DNA of 64,000 nucleotides from Amphibacillus sp052055485 (GTDB lineage Bacteria > Bacillota > Bacilli > Bacillales > Amphibacillaceae), in NCBI RefSeq assembly GCF_052055485.1, contig NZ_CP197171.1:62001-126000 (forward strand). The letters are read 5' to 3'. Positions 16,273 through 25,942 of the stretch are shown piece after piece. Each line of letters opens with the position of its first letter. Position 1 is the first letter of the stretch. The notes beneath the pieces are model-generated. The model ran no database searches. It was not told where the DNA came from and saw nothing but the letters and a program-made list of their open reading frames with translations. Both the position numbers and the translations under genes were made by a program.

Positions 16273-17970
16273 TTAGTTAAAATTATAATCTGTCACAATA
16301 GGCTCACGTTTTAATTCGATATCATTAAAGTACTCATATTCACTCACGCCTAAGAAGGAACCATCAATGTTATACACATTTTCATAACCAAGTTGACCTA
16401 ACGCACGAACCATATTATAGCTCCGCTGTCCTGAACGACAGTGTATATATACAGGCTTATCATTAGGAATCTCACTTAAACGATCACGGAATTGGCTTAA
16501 TGGAATATTAATAGCACCTTTAATATGACTTAATTCATACTCATCTACTTCTCGTGCATCAATGATCATTGCTTTATTCTCAACTAGTTGTCGTACTTCG
16601 GTAACGCGAACTTTTTTATATTCACCATTCAAAATATTTAAAGCTGTTAAAGCAGCATGGTTAACAACATCTTTGGCTGTTGAAAAATGTGGTGAATAAG
16701 ATAATTCTAATTCTTTTAATTGCTCTAGGTTTGCTCGAAGCATGATTGCCGTTGCAATTACATCAATTCGCTTATCTACATTTCCACGCCCAACTGCTTG
16801 TGCACCAAGTATTTGTCCAGATGGTTTAGCAAAGATCAACTTAAAAAAGAGGTTTTCTGAATCTGGCATCAGACCAACTTTATCTTTCGGAATTACATAA
16901 GAGAAATCATAATCAATTCCAGCTTCTTTAAGTTGTTTCTCATTTAATCCCGTATTTGCTACATTCAAATTAAACATTTTAATACTTGAAGAACCAATAA
17001 CGCCTGTATTCGTATAAGTCCTACCATAAACATGGTCTGCAGCTGCACGGGCTTGACGTTGTGCCGGACCAGCAAGTGTTAATTGAACCTTTGCACCCGT
17101 GGTAAAACATGTTGTTTCAATCGCATCACCAACTGCATAGATATGTGGATCACTTGTTTGGTAATGATGATTAACTTTTATTGCTCCCGTTTTTCCTAAT
17201 TCAAGCCCTGCTTGCTTGGCTAAAGTCACTTCTGGATGAACGCCAATAGCCATAACAACAGCTTGAGCTGATATCTCTTTTCCTGAAGCAAGGATAAGTT
17301 TATCTGTTTCAACTTTTTTAAGTTCATCATTTAAAATAAGGTTTATCTCATTATTGATCATTTCTCGATGTAGTATTTGTGCCAGGTCATAGTCAATTGG
17401 TGTCATAACTTGATCTTGTGCTTCTACAAGTGTAACGTTATAACCAGAGTATTTTAAGTTTTCAGCAACTTCAAGTCCAATAAAACCTCCGCCGACAACA
17501 GCAATATCCTTTACATCATTTACCTTAGCATAATTTGTTAATGATTCCACATCAGGAATTGTTTTCATCACGAATACATGCTCATTGTTAATTCCACTAA
17601 TACTTTTCGGTAAGATCGCATTTGCACCTGGTGATAAGAAAAGAACATCATAACTCTCACTATATATTTTGCCTGTTTGAACATCTTCTACATCAACTGT
17701 TTTTTCTACTTTATCTATAGCAACAACTTCATTGAATACACGTGCGTCAATATTATATTGCTTATCAAATTGATTCGGTGTCATTAATACTAAATCTTGA
17801 GACTCCTCAATATCCCCACTTAAATGGAAAGGGATGCAGCAATTTGAAAATGAAACATAAGGTCCTTTTTCAAACATAATAATCTCAGCCGATTCATCCA
17901 ATCTTCTCACTCGTGCCGCTATTGAGGCACCTCCAGCTACTCCTCCAACAATTAATACTTTTTTCCCCAT
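16273..17970 (-). CDS. CoA-disulfide reductase with C-terminal rhodanese domain
   Basis: A 565-residue flavoprotein. Residues 1-440 are a pyridine nucleotide-disulfide oxidoreductase with FAD motif IVGGVAGGASIAARVRRLD, active cysteine in SNCCIPFH (Cys44/45), NAD(P)H motif VVGGGFIGLEVAE and the FAD-closing YAVGDAIE. Residues about 465-555 are a rhodanese domain with active Cys in HCRSGQRS. Proteins of this fused type reduce CoA disulfide, CoA persulfide or polysulfide with NAD(P)H. Next to the YeeE/YedE transporter it probably handles sulfane sulfur entering the cell. Length is normal for the fused family. Confidence 0.92.
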   Translation of the reverse strand: MGKKVLIVGGVAGGASIAARVRRLDESAEIIMFEKGPYVSFSNCCIPFHLSGDIEESQDLVLMTPNQFDKQYNIDARVFNEVVAIDKVEKTVDVEDVQTGKIYSESYDVLFLSPGANAILPKSISGINNEHVFVMKTIPDVESLTNYAKVNDVKDIAVVGGGFIGLEVAENLKYSGYNVTLVEAQDQVMTPIDYDLAQILHREMINNEINLILNDELKKVETDKLILASGKEISAQAVVMAIGVHPEVTLAKQAGLELGKTGAIKVNHHYQTSDPHIYAVGDAIETTCFTTGAKVQLTLAGPAQRQARAAADHVYGRTYTNTGVIGSSSIKMFNLNVANTGLNEKQLKEAGIDYDFSYVIPKDKVGLMPDSENLFFKLIFAKPSGQILGAQAVGRGNVDKRIDVIATAIMLRANLEQLKELELSYSPHFSTAKDVVNHAALTALNILNGEYKKVRVTEVRQLVENKAMIIDAREVDEYELSHIKGAINIPLSQFRDRLSEIPNDKPVYIHCRSGQRSYNMVRALGQLGYENVYNIDGSFLGVSEYEYFNDIELKREPIVTDYNFN

Positions 17971-18030
17971 AAAAAATATACCTCCTACTAGTTTTGTGAA
18001 AAAATCATATATCTTATTATTTTCTTATTT

Positions 18031-19335
18031 TTATCTCATACGATGAGGTAGAATACAGACCTTACCTGCAAAAGCTTTCATTCCAAAAATCCCACCTAAT
18101 GACATTGCAATAAGAAAAAACCAACCTGAAATTGAAAAACTCGAAATTGACGCATACATCGCACCAATATTACAACCTAATCCAAAACGCGAGCCAAATC
18201 CAAGCATTAAACCACCTAGGGCAAAATATGCGCCATCTCTTTTATTAAAAGCAAAATCAAATTTAAATCGATTGGCTAATAGCAATGCAACAGAGCAGCC
18301 TACTAATAAACCAATATTACGAATAGTTCCACCATCTGACAATAAACCTGCATTTACTTTATCAATATGTGAACCAAAATACTCCACTGGAAATTTAACA
18401 CCTAATGATTGAAAGATCGCTACATTCCAAGTTACTAAAGGTGTTGATACACCCCAATTTTTCCCTGTTGTTACTAAAACAAACAATGCAGCAAAAGCTA
18501 AGGCCATTGCTCCAATAGTAAAACTCCATCGTTCTACAAATAGTTTATGATAGGTTTCATAGCTGAAGAATTTTTTTCGCTTCTCATGAGCTAAGGGTTG
18601 TTCAATCGTTTCATAATCTCCCTTAGGATCCAAATATGTTCCTTCCTTTTTGCGATAACTCTCATAACATACCACTAGCCAATAAATGATGCCTAAAAGA
18701 GCCACTGTCATAAGAAATGCACCAAAGTAACCAAATACCTCTGGTAAATGGAGTTGTACACCCACTTGTCCAATAGCCGTTTGATCAATTAATTCCCTTG
18801 CAAAATGTCCAGGGGATGCACCTAAAATAAAAAATATAAAGGCAATCAATGCTCGACCAGAACCCTCTCCAAAATCAGCTAATGTACCTGAACCGCAACC
18901 ACCAGCTAACATCATTCCTACTCCAAAAATAAATCCACCAATAATCGTTGCAATATTTGTAAAATAAACATTTGCTGTACCGGGAATAATATCCATTCCT
19001 TCAGTTGCTAAATAAGCAGGTACTGCACCTTCAAGTGCAGCCTTCCACTGAATTCCCATTGTAACCAGTGCTGTCACAAGAATAAGTATTAATAGTGCTT
19101 TTGATAAACTTCCTTCCCCACGCATATAGATTCGCTTTATTCCCCCAGCAAAACCAAAACGTGATCGTGTTAATATGTAACCCAATAATACACCTGCAAA
19201 TAAATAGACAGGTAAAGTTTCTGATAATGAATGAAGATAGACACCAAAGAGAACTAAGCCAATGATAATAAAAATTCCGATTATTAACTGGGTATATCTT
19301 GATCTTTCTATTGGTGTTGACTCTATTTCCCTCAT
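18031..19335 (-). CDS. YeeE/YedE family thiosulfate/sulfur transporter
   Basis: A 434-residue polytopic membrane protein with two related halves. The hallmark glycine/cysteine motifs are GGCGSGTLADFGEGSG (about residue 145) and GSRFGLGCNIGAMY (about residue 388). These conserved cysteines are the relay residues of TsuA-type thiosulfate channels. First gene of a minus-strand run leading to the CoA-disulfide reductase, 60 bases downstream. It probably imports thiosulfate or another sulfane-sulfur compound. The gene is full length. Confidence 0.88.
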   Translation of the reverse strand: MREIESTPIERSRYTQLIIGIFIIIGLVLFGVYLHSLSETLPVYLFAGVLLGYILTRSRFGFAGGIKRIYMRGEGSLSKALLILILVTALVTMGIQWKAALEGAVPAYLATEGMDIIPGTANVYFTNIATIIGGFIFGVGMMLAGGCGSGTLADFGEGSGRALIAFIFFILGASPGHFARELIDQTAIGQVGVQLHLPEVFGYFGAFLMTVALLGIIYWLVVCYESYRKKEGTYLDPKGDYETIEQPLAHEKRKKFFSYETYHKLFVERWSFTIGAMALAFAALFVLVTTGKNWGVSTPLVTWNVAIFQSLGVKFPVEYFGSHIDKVNAGLLSDGGTIRNIGLLVGCSVALLLANRFKFDFAFNKRDGAYFALGGLMLGFGSRFGLGCNIGAMYASISSFSISGWFFLIAMSLGGIFGMKAFAGKVCILPHRMR

Positions 19336-19500
19336 TAAAATTCCCCCTTCGTTCTTCTATTTGATTTTTTATAATTGTTCAATAGTTCACATAAATAAAT
19401 AAAAAAATAGAATATATTTTGTTTATCTATGTAAAGCAACTATCGACGAATTTAATTATAGCGGGAAGATTATACCTTGTGAAATGATGAATTTGAATAT

Positions 19501-19523
19501 AACTATTCTTAAAAAGAATAGTT
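19501..19523. promoter_or_regulatory. Inverted repeat, candidate LysR operator
   Basis: AACTATTCTT and AAGAATAGTT form a perfect inverted repeat with a 3-base centre. It lies between the divergent yeeE-like and lysR-like genes, the usual place for a LysR-type operator. No T run follows, so it is not a terminator. Confidence 0.6.
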
Positions 19524-19733
19524 GTATAAAATAAACTTGAACACTATTGAGTCTGATGAATAAATAGGAGTAAAAATTAATGGGGAGAATCGTAACAATT
19601 TTCTATGCATTCATTCTTAATTTATTGGAAGTTGTTTGATTACTATTGAAATGATATATTTATTAATGGTTGAAACTTAAATATAGTGCCCTCTTATAGA
19701 AACATAATAACTAGTTTAAAGGAGAGAAACTTA

Positions 19734-20609
19734 GTGCTTGACTATAGATATAAAACATTTTCAGTTTTAGCAAATACCTTAAATTATACAAAAGCTGCTA
19801 AAATTCTTGCTTTAAGCCAACCTACTGTCACAAAACATATCCAATACCTTGAAGATGAACTTGATACTAAATTGTTTGACTATCAAGAAAGGAAGGTGAA
19901 ACTAACAAAAGAAGGGGAATATTTAAAACAATCTATCGAAAAACTTGATCAAACTATAATACTCATTAAAGAAGAATTAACCGGGAATAAGCAACCATTA
20001 TCATTTAACATCGGTGTAAGCCGCACAATTGGGGAATACTATATCCCTGACTATACCGACCTTATGTCAGAACAACAAAAGCTACATGTAAACATAACTG
20101 TTGAAAATACTTCTCAACTATTAAAGTTATTAAATAAAAGATTAATTGACTTCGCTCTTATCTCTGGTCCTGTAAACTCAGATCATTATGAGAGTATTCC
20201 ATTCTATGAAGATCAAGTTTTACTTATATGTTCGCCTAAGCACCCTTTAGCAAATCAAACTGTTTCTCTTGATAATATTTTTTCTGAAAAATTCCTTTTT
20301 CGAGAAGAAGGTGCTGGAATTAACGATAGTATTAACTCCAAATTAGCATCTTGTCATATCACATCAAATAATTTCAAAAATATAACACGTATTGGAAATA
20401 TTCAACTTTTAAAGGATTATATTAAAAAAAATGATGGGATTGGATTTTCATATGCCTTATCAGTTAGCAAAGAATTAGCAGAAAAACAATTAAGTATGAT
20501 TACACTGAAGGACTTTAAAATCATACAAAAGTTCTACCTTCTTTTTAATAAAAAAATAAAAAGAAATGAAGAAGTACAAAAAATCCTTTCATTATTTCTT
20601 AAAGAATAA
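19734..20609 (+). CDS. LysR family transcriptional regulator
   Basis: A 291-residue regulator. The N-terminal helix-turn-helix reads NYTKAAKILALSQPTVTKHI (about residues 17-36) and is followed by the long linker helix and a type 2 periplasmic-binding effector domain (about 85-290). GTG at 19734 is preferred because AAAGGAGA lies 8 bases upstream; the open frame extends to a GTG at 19686 without a site. Divergent from the sulfur transporter genes, so it probably activates them in response to sulfur supply (CysL-like role). The inducer is not visible. Confidence 0.88.
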   Translation: MLDYRYKTFSVLANTLNYTKAAKILALSQPTVTKHIQYLEDELDTKLFDYQERKVKLTKEGEYLKQSIEKLDQTIILIKEELTGNKQPLSFNIGVSRTIGEYYIPDYTDLMSEQQKLHVNITVENTSQLLKLLNKRLIDFALISGPVNSDHYESIPFYEDQVLLICSPKHPLANQTVSLDNIFSEKFLFREEGAGINDSINSKLASCHITSNNFKNITRIGNIQLLKDYIKKNDGIGFSYALSVSKELAEKQLSMITLKDFKIIQKFYLLFNKKIKRNEEVQKILSLFLKE

Positions 20610-20612
20610 AAG

Positions 20613-20650
20613 CCCCGAATAAAAACAAAATCTCATTGTTCTATTCGGGG
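20613..20650 (-). terminator. Terminator of the beta-glucoside operon
   Basis: CCCCGAATA and TATTCGGGG form a GC-rich stem; on the minus strand CTTTTATTCTTT follows. It lies 33 bases after the bglA stop and may also serve the convergent lysR gene. Confidence 0.75.
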
Positions 20651-20682
20651 ATTATACAGATATTAACTATTACTATTTACTT

Positions 20683-22128
20683 TTATAACTTCTCACCATT
20701 TGTTTCAATCACTTGCTTGTACCAATCAAAAGAGGCTTTTTTCTTTCTTGCTAAAGTCCCGGTTCCATCATCATGCTGATCAACATAAATGAAACCATAT
20801 CGTTTCGAATACTCTCCTGTTGAAGCACTGACCAGATCAATACAACCCCAGCTTGTGTAGCCGATTAAATCAACACCATCGTCAATCGATTCCGCCATGG
20901 CTTTGATATGTTCACGTAAATAATCAATTCGATAATCATCTTGAATCGATCCATCTTGCTCAACCTTATCATAGGCTCCAAGCCCATTTTCAACAACAAA
21001 AAGCGGAACTTGATAACGATCATATAAAGCCTTTAGCGAAATTCGCAAGCCCACAGGGTCAATCTCCCAGCCCCAATCACTTGCTTTTAGATGTGGATTT
21101 TTTACCCCACTCATGATATTACCAGCTGTTTTTTCTAAATCGGTTGGATCTGCTTTCTCTGTTCGTGACATATAATAACTCAAGGCAATATAATCAACAG
21201 GATATTGCTTGATGATCTCAAGATCGCCCGCTTCAATTTCTAATGCAATACCATGTTCCTTGAAATAACGATTAATAAAGGTTGGATATTCACCACGCAC
21301 CTGAACATCACCACAGAAATAATTAAAGACTTGCTCCTTCTCAAGTGCATCTAAGACATTGACTGGATCACAATCATATGGATAGATCGGCGTATAAATA
21401 ATCATACAACCAATTTTTGAATCAGGAATAATCTCATGACCGATTTTAACCGCCAAACTGCTGGCAACAAATTGATGGTGAAGGGCTTGAAAAACAGACT
21501 GTTCATTTTCCTGCTCATTCGCTTTTTTTGAAAAGCCTAGACTCATAATCGGCATGACCAAACCACTATTGATTTCATTGAATGTCATCCAATATTTCAC
21601 TTTATCTTGATAGGCTGTGAAAATAGTCTCAACATAGCGTTCGAAAAATTTAATGACTTTGCGATTACGCCAGCCTCCATATTCCGTTACTAAATGAAGC
21701 GGCATTTCATAATGTGAGATCGTTACAACCGGCACAATATTATGTTCTAATAATTGATCAAAAACACGATGATAAAAATCGAGTCCTTCTTGATTTGGTT
21801 CTTCTTCATCTCCGTTTGGAAAAATACGTGACCAAGCAATCGACAACCTAAAGGCTTTAAAGCCCATTTCAGCAAATAAAGCAATATCCTCTTGATAGCG
21901 ATGATAGAAATCAATCGCTTGATGATTAGGATAGGTGCATCTTTCCTGATCCAATTTAAAGTCAAAACCTGGCTCGGTTAAAATCGCTAAACGCTCTTTT
22001 CCACCCGGAAGGACATCGGCAATATTTAACCCTTTACCGCCCTCATTAAAACCACCTTCGATTTGATTGGCGGCTGTTGCTCCGCCCCAAAGAAAATCAC
22101 TTGGGAATTTTTTATTTTGCTTCATCAA
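20683..22128 (-). CDS. bglA: GH1 6-phospho-beta-glucosidase
   Basis: A 481-residue cytoplasmic glycosidase of family GH1. The acid/base is Glu185 in MTFNEIN and the nucleophile is Glu380 in FVVENGLG. The NEI form and the DYIALSYYMS and SASTGEYSKRYGF blocks are typical of enzymes that cut phosphorylated beta-glucosides such as salicin-, arbutin- or cellobiose-6-phosphate. It follows the PTS permease gene by 75 bases and degrades what that permease brings in. Last gene of the operon. Confidence 0.95.
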   Translation of the reverse strand: MMKQNKKFPSDFLWGGATAANQIEGGFNEGGKGLNIADVLPGGKERLAILTEPGFDFKLDQERCTYPNHQAIDFYHRYQEDIALFAEMGFKAFRLSIAWSRIFPNGDEEEPNQEGLDFYHRVFDQLLEHNIVPVVTISHYEMPLHLVTEYGGWRNRKVIKFFERYVETIFTAYQDKVKYWMTFNEINSGLVMPIMSLGFSKKANEQENEQSVFQALHHQFVASSLAVKIGHEIIPDSKIGCMIIYTPIYPYDCDPVNVLDALEKEQVFNYFCGDVQVRGEYPTFINRYFKEHGIALEIEAGDLEIIKQYPVDYIALSYYMSRTEKADPTDLEKTAGNIMSGVKNPHLKASDWGWEIDPVGLRISLKALYDRYQVPLFVVENGLGAYDKVEQDGSIQDDYRIDYLREHIKAMAESIDDGVDLIGYTSWGCIDLVSASTGEYSKRYGFIYVDQHDDGTGTLARKKKASFDWYKQVIETNGEKL

Positions 22129-22203
22129 CTATCTTGCTCCTTTCTTAATTAAATCAAAATGTGTCATATTTTAGTCCTTTGTAAATCGTGCAATATCAGC
22201 ACT

Positions 22204-24129
22204 TTAACTTTCTAAATCGAGTAAAGGTTGATCCGTTTTAATATTCCCTTGTGCAACAACTTCAACACGTTGATATTTATCATCATTTGTAATCACAATT
22301 GGAGTGATCGTGTCATAGCCTGCTTTTTCAATTTCAGCAATATCAAATTCAATCAATAATTGTCCTGTTTCAACTTTATCACCTTGGGAAACGTGTGCTT
22401 CGAAGAATTTACCGTCTAATTGAACTGTATCGATTCCAATATGCATCAATAGCTCTGCCCCATGTTCAGTTACAATACCAATCGCATGATTCGTACCAAA
22501 TAAGGCTGAAACGGTTCCACTTACAGGTGCAATCAATCTTCCTTCTGTAGGCTTGATTGCTGCCCCTTTCCCTAAAGCGCCTGAAGCAAAAGCATGGTCA
22601 GAAATATCGGTTAAACTTTTTATCTCTCCATTTAAAGGTGTTGAAATCACTTCACTATTCACGTCTTGTGGAATATCTGTTGGTTTTACTTCGTTTGTTC
22701 CTTCTGTTACCGGAGAATCTTCTTCATTTTTATTGATCGCACCAAAAAAGTAAGTTAATACAAAAGCTAATACGGTTCCAACCACGACAGCAAGTATCGT
22801 TCCCATAAATGCCGTATTCAAACCTTCTTCTGGATGGATAAAACTTGGCCATTGGAATACACCAAGTCCACCCATCACATATCCTACTGATCCGAATATA
22901 CCTAATATGGCTCCACCAATCGCTGACGAAATAAGGGTGTAAATAAACGGCCATTTGAGTGGTAAAGCGATCCCATACATAGCAGGTTCGGTTACTCCAA
23001 AAACAGCTGATAAGAACGCTGGAAAACTTAGCGTTTTAATTTTCTCACTTTTCGTTCTTATCCAAACAGCAACAATTGCACCGGCTAAGGCAAAAGAATG
23101 AACAAATATCAAAGCTAAGATTGGATCCCAGCCTTGACTGGTAATATTGTTTATTCCGATTGGGACAAGCCCCCAATGCAGACCAAACATAACGAATACT
23201 AACCAAAAACCTCCTATGAAAGCACCTGCAATAACAGGACTCAATTCATAAAGCCAAATCGTTCCTTGACCTAACAATTGACTAGCCCAAGTGGCAATCG
23301 GACCAATGATCAAAAATGTTAACGGGATAATAATTAACATCGTCAACATTGGCACGACAAACGTTTTAATCACATCTGGAATCACTTTTGCCAAGTAATT
23401 TTCGAGCTTAGCAGCAAAAAATGTTGATAAAATAATCGGAATAACAGACATAGAATAAGTCATTAGAATAACTGGAATACCCAAAAACTCGATATGAATC
23501 GGTGATTCAAATAATGTTCCAGCAAACAATGTGTACAAAGGCTCTCCAGCTTGTGGAATACCCTCAAGTGCTGGATACACTAAGGCACTTGCGATCACCA
23601 TCCCAAGAAAGGGTGTTCCACCAAATTTTTTCATCGCTGTATAACCTAAGAAAATTGGTAAGAAATAAAATAATCCATCCCCAATCGCATTTAAAATTTG
23701 GTATGTTCCACCTTGCTCATCAAGCCATCCTGCTGCGATAAATAAAGCATTGAAACCTTTAATCATACCTGAAGCGACTAACACAGAGAGAATGGGAGTA
23801 AAAATACCTGAAATTATTTCAATGAATTTATTAAGTAAATTCCCCTTTTCTCCATCATCCTCATCAACCTGCTTTGCACTTTCAAAGCCACCTTCAGCCA
23901 CAACTGCTTTATAAACATCCGGGACATGGTTGCCAATAACAACTTGATATTGACCACCACTTTGTCTAACAGTAACAACACCGTCCATATTGTTAAGAAC
24001 TTCCGTATTTGCTTTTGATTCATCTTTCAATTTGAAACGGAGTCGCGTGATACAATGAACAACGCTTTTAACATTCTCTTTTCCCCCTACATTTTCGATA
24101 ATGTCTTTGGCTAATTCTTGATACTTCAT
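22204..24129 (-). CDS. bglP: PTS beta-glucoside transporter EIIBCA
   Basis: A 641-residue membrane permease with all three PTS units. EIIB at the N-terminus has the phospho-Cys motif CITRLRFKL (Cys26). EIIC spans about 105-450 with some ten hydrophobic segments. EIIA at the C-terminus (about 495-630) has LLMHIGIDTVQL with the phospho-accepting His. It takes up and phosphorylates beta-glucosides using PEP via HPr. Expression should depend on the RAT/terminator at 24377-24537. It sits between licT and bglA, as in the classic bgl operons. Confidence 0.95.
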   Translation of the reverse strand: MKYQELAKDIIENVGGKENVKSVVHCITRLRFKLKDESKANTEVLNNMDGVVTVRQSGGQYQVVIGNHVPDVYKAVVAEGGFESAKQVDEDDGEKGNLLNKFIEIISGIFTPILSVLVASGMIKGFNALFIAAGWLDEQGGTYQILNAIGDGLFYFLPIFLGYTAMKKFGGTPFLGMVIASALVYPALEGIPQAGEPLYTLFAGTLFESPIHIEFLGIPVILMTYSMSVIPIILSTFFAAKLENYLAKVIPDVIKTFVVPMLTMLIIIPLTFLIIGPIATWASQLLGQGTIWLYELSPVIAGAFIGGFWLVFVMFGLHWGLVPIGINNITSQGWDPILALIFVHSFALAGAIVAVWIRTKSEKIKTLSFPAFLSAVFGVTEPAMYGIALPLKWPFIYTLISSAIGGAILGIFGSVGYVMGGLGVFQWPSFIHPEEGLNTAFMGTILAVVVGTVLAFVLTYFFGAINKNEEDSPVTEGTNEVKPTDIPQDVNSEVISTPLNGEIKSLTDISDHAFASGALGKGAAIKPTEGRLIAPVSGTVSALFGTNHAIGIVTEHGAELLMHIGIDTVQLDGKFFEAHVSQGDKVETGQLLIEFDIAEIEKAGYDTITPIVITNDDKYQRVEVVAQGNIKTDQPLLDLES

Positions 24130-24179
24130 CCTTAACCCTCCTATAATTTTTTAGAAAAACTTGGCTTATCACTACATTT

Positions 24180-24310
24180 TAAGATCTTCCACATCCTAGG
24201 ACTCAGAATGAAAAAATCTCTTATTCTTGTGATGTAAAAAGTCTAAGGTTTCGCTTAATCTGATTACTCATCCTAACCAAATGATCGATGGAAACCGTTG
24301 AAATCACTAT
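24180..24310 (+). repeat. Degenerate copy of the dispersed repeat
   Basis: The stretch shares the order of elements seen at 560-650 of copy 1: GACTCAGA, then CTTATTCTTGTGATG, then GATTACTCATCC in place of the GGCTACTCGTCCC end. It is much decayed. It lies downstream of the bglP leader terminator, in the bglP 5' untranslated region. Confidence 0.5.
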
Positions 24311-24376
24311 AGCCATGAGGAAGTGAGGCCTTCGTTTTTCTTAAACTAGCATTGATAAGATCTCATATTTCTTGAT

Positions 24377-24513
24377 CGTGAAAAAATAAAAAACCCAAAT
24401 ATATTTTGAAAACATTAAGTTTTAACAAGACCTACATCTCATATAAAAATAAGAAGTATAAATACATTCTTATCCAAATACATCATAAAATAATGTTCTC
24501 AAAATCATTCAGG
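24377..24513 (-). terminator. LicT-controlled terminator upstream of bglP
   Basis: On the minus strand the 3' end of the RAT (AACC) begins a long arm, AACCTGAATGATTTTGAGAAC, that pairs with GTTTTCAAAATATATTTGGGTT about 75 bases later and runs into TTTTTTATTTTTT. Pairing the RAT would prevent the terminator from forming, which is the LicT/BglG switch. Confidence 0.75.
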
Positions 24514-24537
24514 TTATGCCCAAAAAGGTAACATTCC
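24512..24537 (-). promoter_or_regulatory. RAT (ribonucleic antiterminator) for bglP-bglA
   Basis: On the minus strand GGAATGTTACC, a short loop and GGGCATAACC fit the BglG/SacY/LicT antiterminator consensus (GGATTGTTAC ... GCAGGCAAAACC). Its last bases are also the first bases of the terminator stem. Confidence 0.85.
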
Positions 24538-24581
24538 AAATTCAATTATTTTTTCTTTATTAAACCCTACCAAAAATTAAA

Positions 24582-25421
24582 TCAATCTCGATTGGATAGC
24601 CGGTGAATATGCAAGGTCAAATAAAGAATTTCATCTTGTGAAATTATCCAATCATGGTAGTCTTTAAGATAATCAGCAATTCTCCTAGTACAACGAAAAG
24701 CCTCGTTATACTTTAGTTTAATTTGTTCATATAGAAAATCATCATAGGTGTTTTGCGCTTTTTCTTTTCGAATAAAACGAATCGCAAAAAAACGTAAATG
24801 TGTCAAAAAACGTTCATAATTGATTGATTCTTCATCAAATTCCATTTGAAAATAATATTTAACAATATTTAAAATATCATTAACCATTTCAGTTACTTGA
24901 ATCGTCGTTGCAACGTTTTCGCCAGAGAGTTGACTATTCACAAGATGCAAGGCGATGGAGGCTGCTTCATCTTCAGGTAAAGTCATCTCTAATTTTTTAT
25001 TTATCAGTTCAAGCGCTTCTAATGATATAAGAAATTCTTGTTTATAATATTTGCGGATTTCCCACAGTAAAGGGTTTTTTAAATCTAAACCTCTCCTATG
25101 TCTTTCAACTGCAAAATTTAAGTGATCAAGTAAAGCAACATATAAATAATCATTTAATTTATAAGGCAATTTATCCTTTGCTAAAGTAATCACTTTAAAA
25201 GTTAGCTCTAAATAGATTTCTGGAATATCTTCAAGTAATTCAGCAATCTTTGTTGATATACCTTTGCTTTCTAAAACAAAAGTTTTTTCGATTTTTGTGG
25301 GGTCAATAGATGAACCGATCTTTTTCTGAAAAACAAGACCCTTTCCCATCACAACAATTTCTTGATTGAGCTCGTTGTCAGATATGGCCACATTATTATT
25401 TAAAATCTTTTTGATCTTCAT
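24582..25421 (-). CDS. licT: BglG-family transcription antiterminator LicT
   Basis: A 279-residue RNA-binding antiterminator. Residues 1-56 form the co-antiterminator domain (MKIKKILNNNVAISDN). Two PTS-regulation domains follow, PRD1 with DHLNFAVERH (about residues 99-108) and PRD2 with ILYLTLHIHRLS near the end; their histidines are phosphorylation sites for BglP and HPr. It binds the RAT hairpins at 24512-24537 and 25939-25964, so it should control both bglP-bglA and its own transcript. Full length for the family. Confidence 0.95.
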   Translation of the reverse strand: MKIKKILNNNVAISDNELNQEIVVMGKGLVFQKKIGSSIDPTKIEKTFVLESKGISTKIAELLEDIPEIYLELTFKVITLAKDKLPYKLNDYLYVALLDHLNFAVERHRRGLDLKNPLLWEIRKYYKQEFLISLEALELINKKLEMTLPEDEAASIALHLVNSQLSGENVATTIQVTEMVNDILNIVKYYFQMEFDEESINYERFLTHLRFFAIRFIRKEKAQNTYDDFLYEQIKLKYNEAFRCTRRIADYLKDYHDWIISQDEILYLTLHIHRLSNRD

Positions 25422-25629
25422 CTCTACTTCACACCTATTTCACTTTTAATTAAATCTGGTTCAAAATTAAGTAGGAAAAATTCAAGTCTTACTTACCTCA
25501 GTTTTTAAGACTCAACTTAACATTTTCTAGGTGTTCTTGCGGATGACTCAAGCGGGTAGAGAATATTTATTCTCATATCCTACTTAAATAACTAGAGTAA
25601 AGAATATTTTTTAAATCCTAATAAATATT

Positions 25630-25806
25630 CTTTATGGGCTTTAATATTTCATCAAGAATTTCCTTTATCACTGAATCTAAAGGAACAAGTGGATTATTTG
25701 CCATTGCTATATGCGTAACTTCCAAACATGTGTCTTCTATTTTTGCCCTATCACTTTCCTATCTGCCTTAAACAATTGTTAAATCTCAATACTTTTATTT
25801 CATAAT
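25630..25806 (-). pseudogene. Wrecked small gene between the distal RAT and licT
   Basis: A strong ribosome binding site (GAGGAGGGGG) precedes ATGAAATAA, which stops at once. Further on, an open stretch reads EDTCLEVTHIAMANNPLVPL and continues to a TAG at about 25630. With the RAT/terminator and cre-like site in front, this looks like a beta-glucoside-regulated gene that has decayed. The family is not recognised. Confidence 0.45.
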
Positions 25807-25836
25807 AATTTCCCCCTCCTCTTTTGATAATTTTAA

Positions 25837-25850
25837 ATATAGCGCTTTCA
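25837..25850 (-). promoter_or_regulatory. cre-like site
   Basis: On the minus strand TGAAAGCGCTATAT matches the CcpA cre consensus TGWAARCGYTWNCW at 12 of 14 positions. It lies downstream of the RAT terminator and just upstream of the decayed small gene, so it could act as a roadblock site. Confidence 0.55.
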
Positions 25851-25884
25851 TTCCAAGATAAGTAATATCTCACTTATCCTGGAA
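25851..25884. repeat. Inverted repeat next to the cre-like site
   Basis: TTCCAAGATAAGT and ACTTATCCTGGAA are complementary with one mismatch around an 8-base loop. No T run follows on either strand within a few bases, so it is more likely an RNA stem or operator than a terminator. Confidence 0.5.
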
Positions 25885-25886
25885 TT

Positions 25887-25942
25887 AAAAAAACCTGAAT
25901 TGCATCAAGACACACCAAGGGCGTGTCAAAACAATTCAGGTT
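25887..25942 (-). terminator. RAT-controlled terminator of the licT leader
   Basis: On the minus strand AACCTGAATTG pairs with CAATTCAGGTT and is followed by TTTTTTT; an inner stem GACACGCCC / GGTGTGTC is enclosed. The first four bases are shared with the RAT. Confidence 0.85.
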
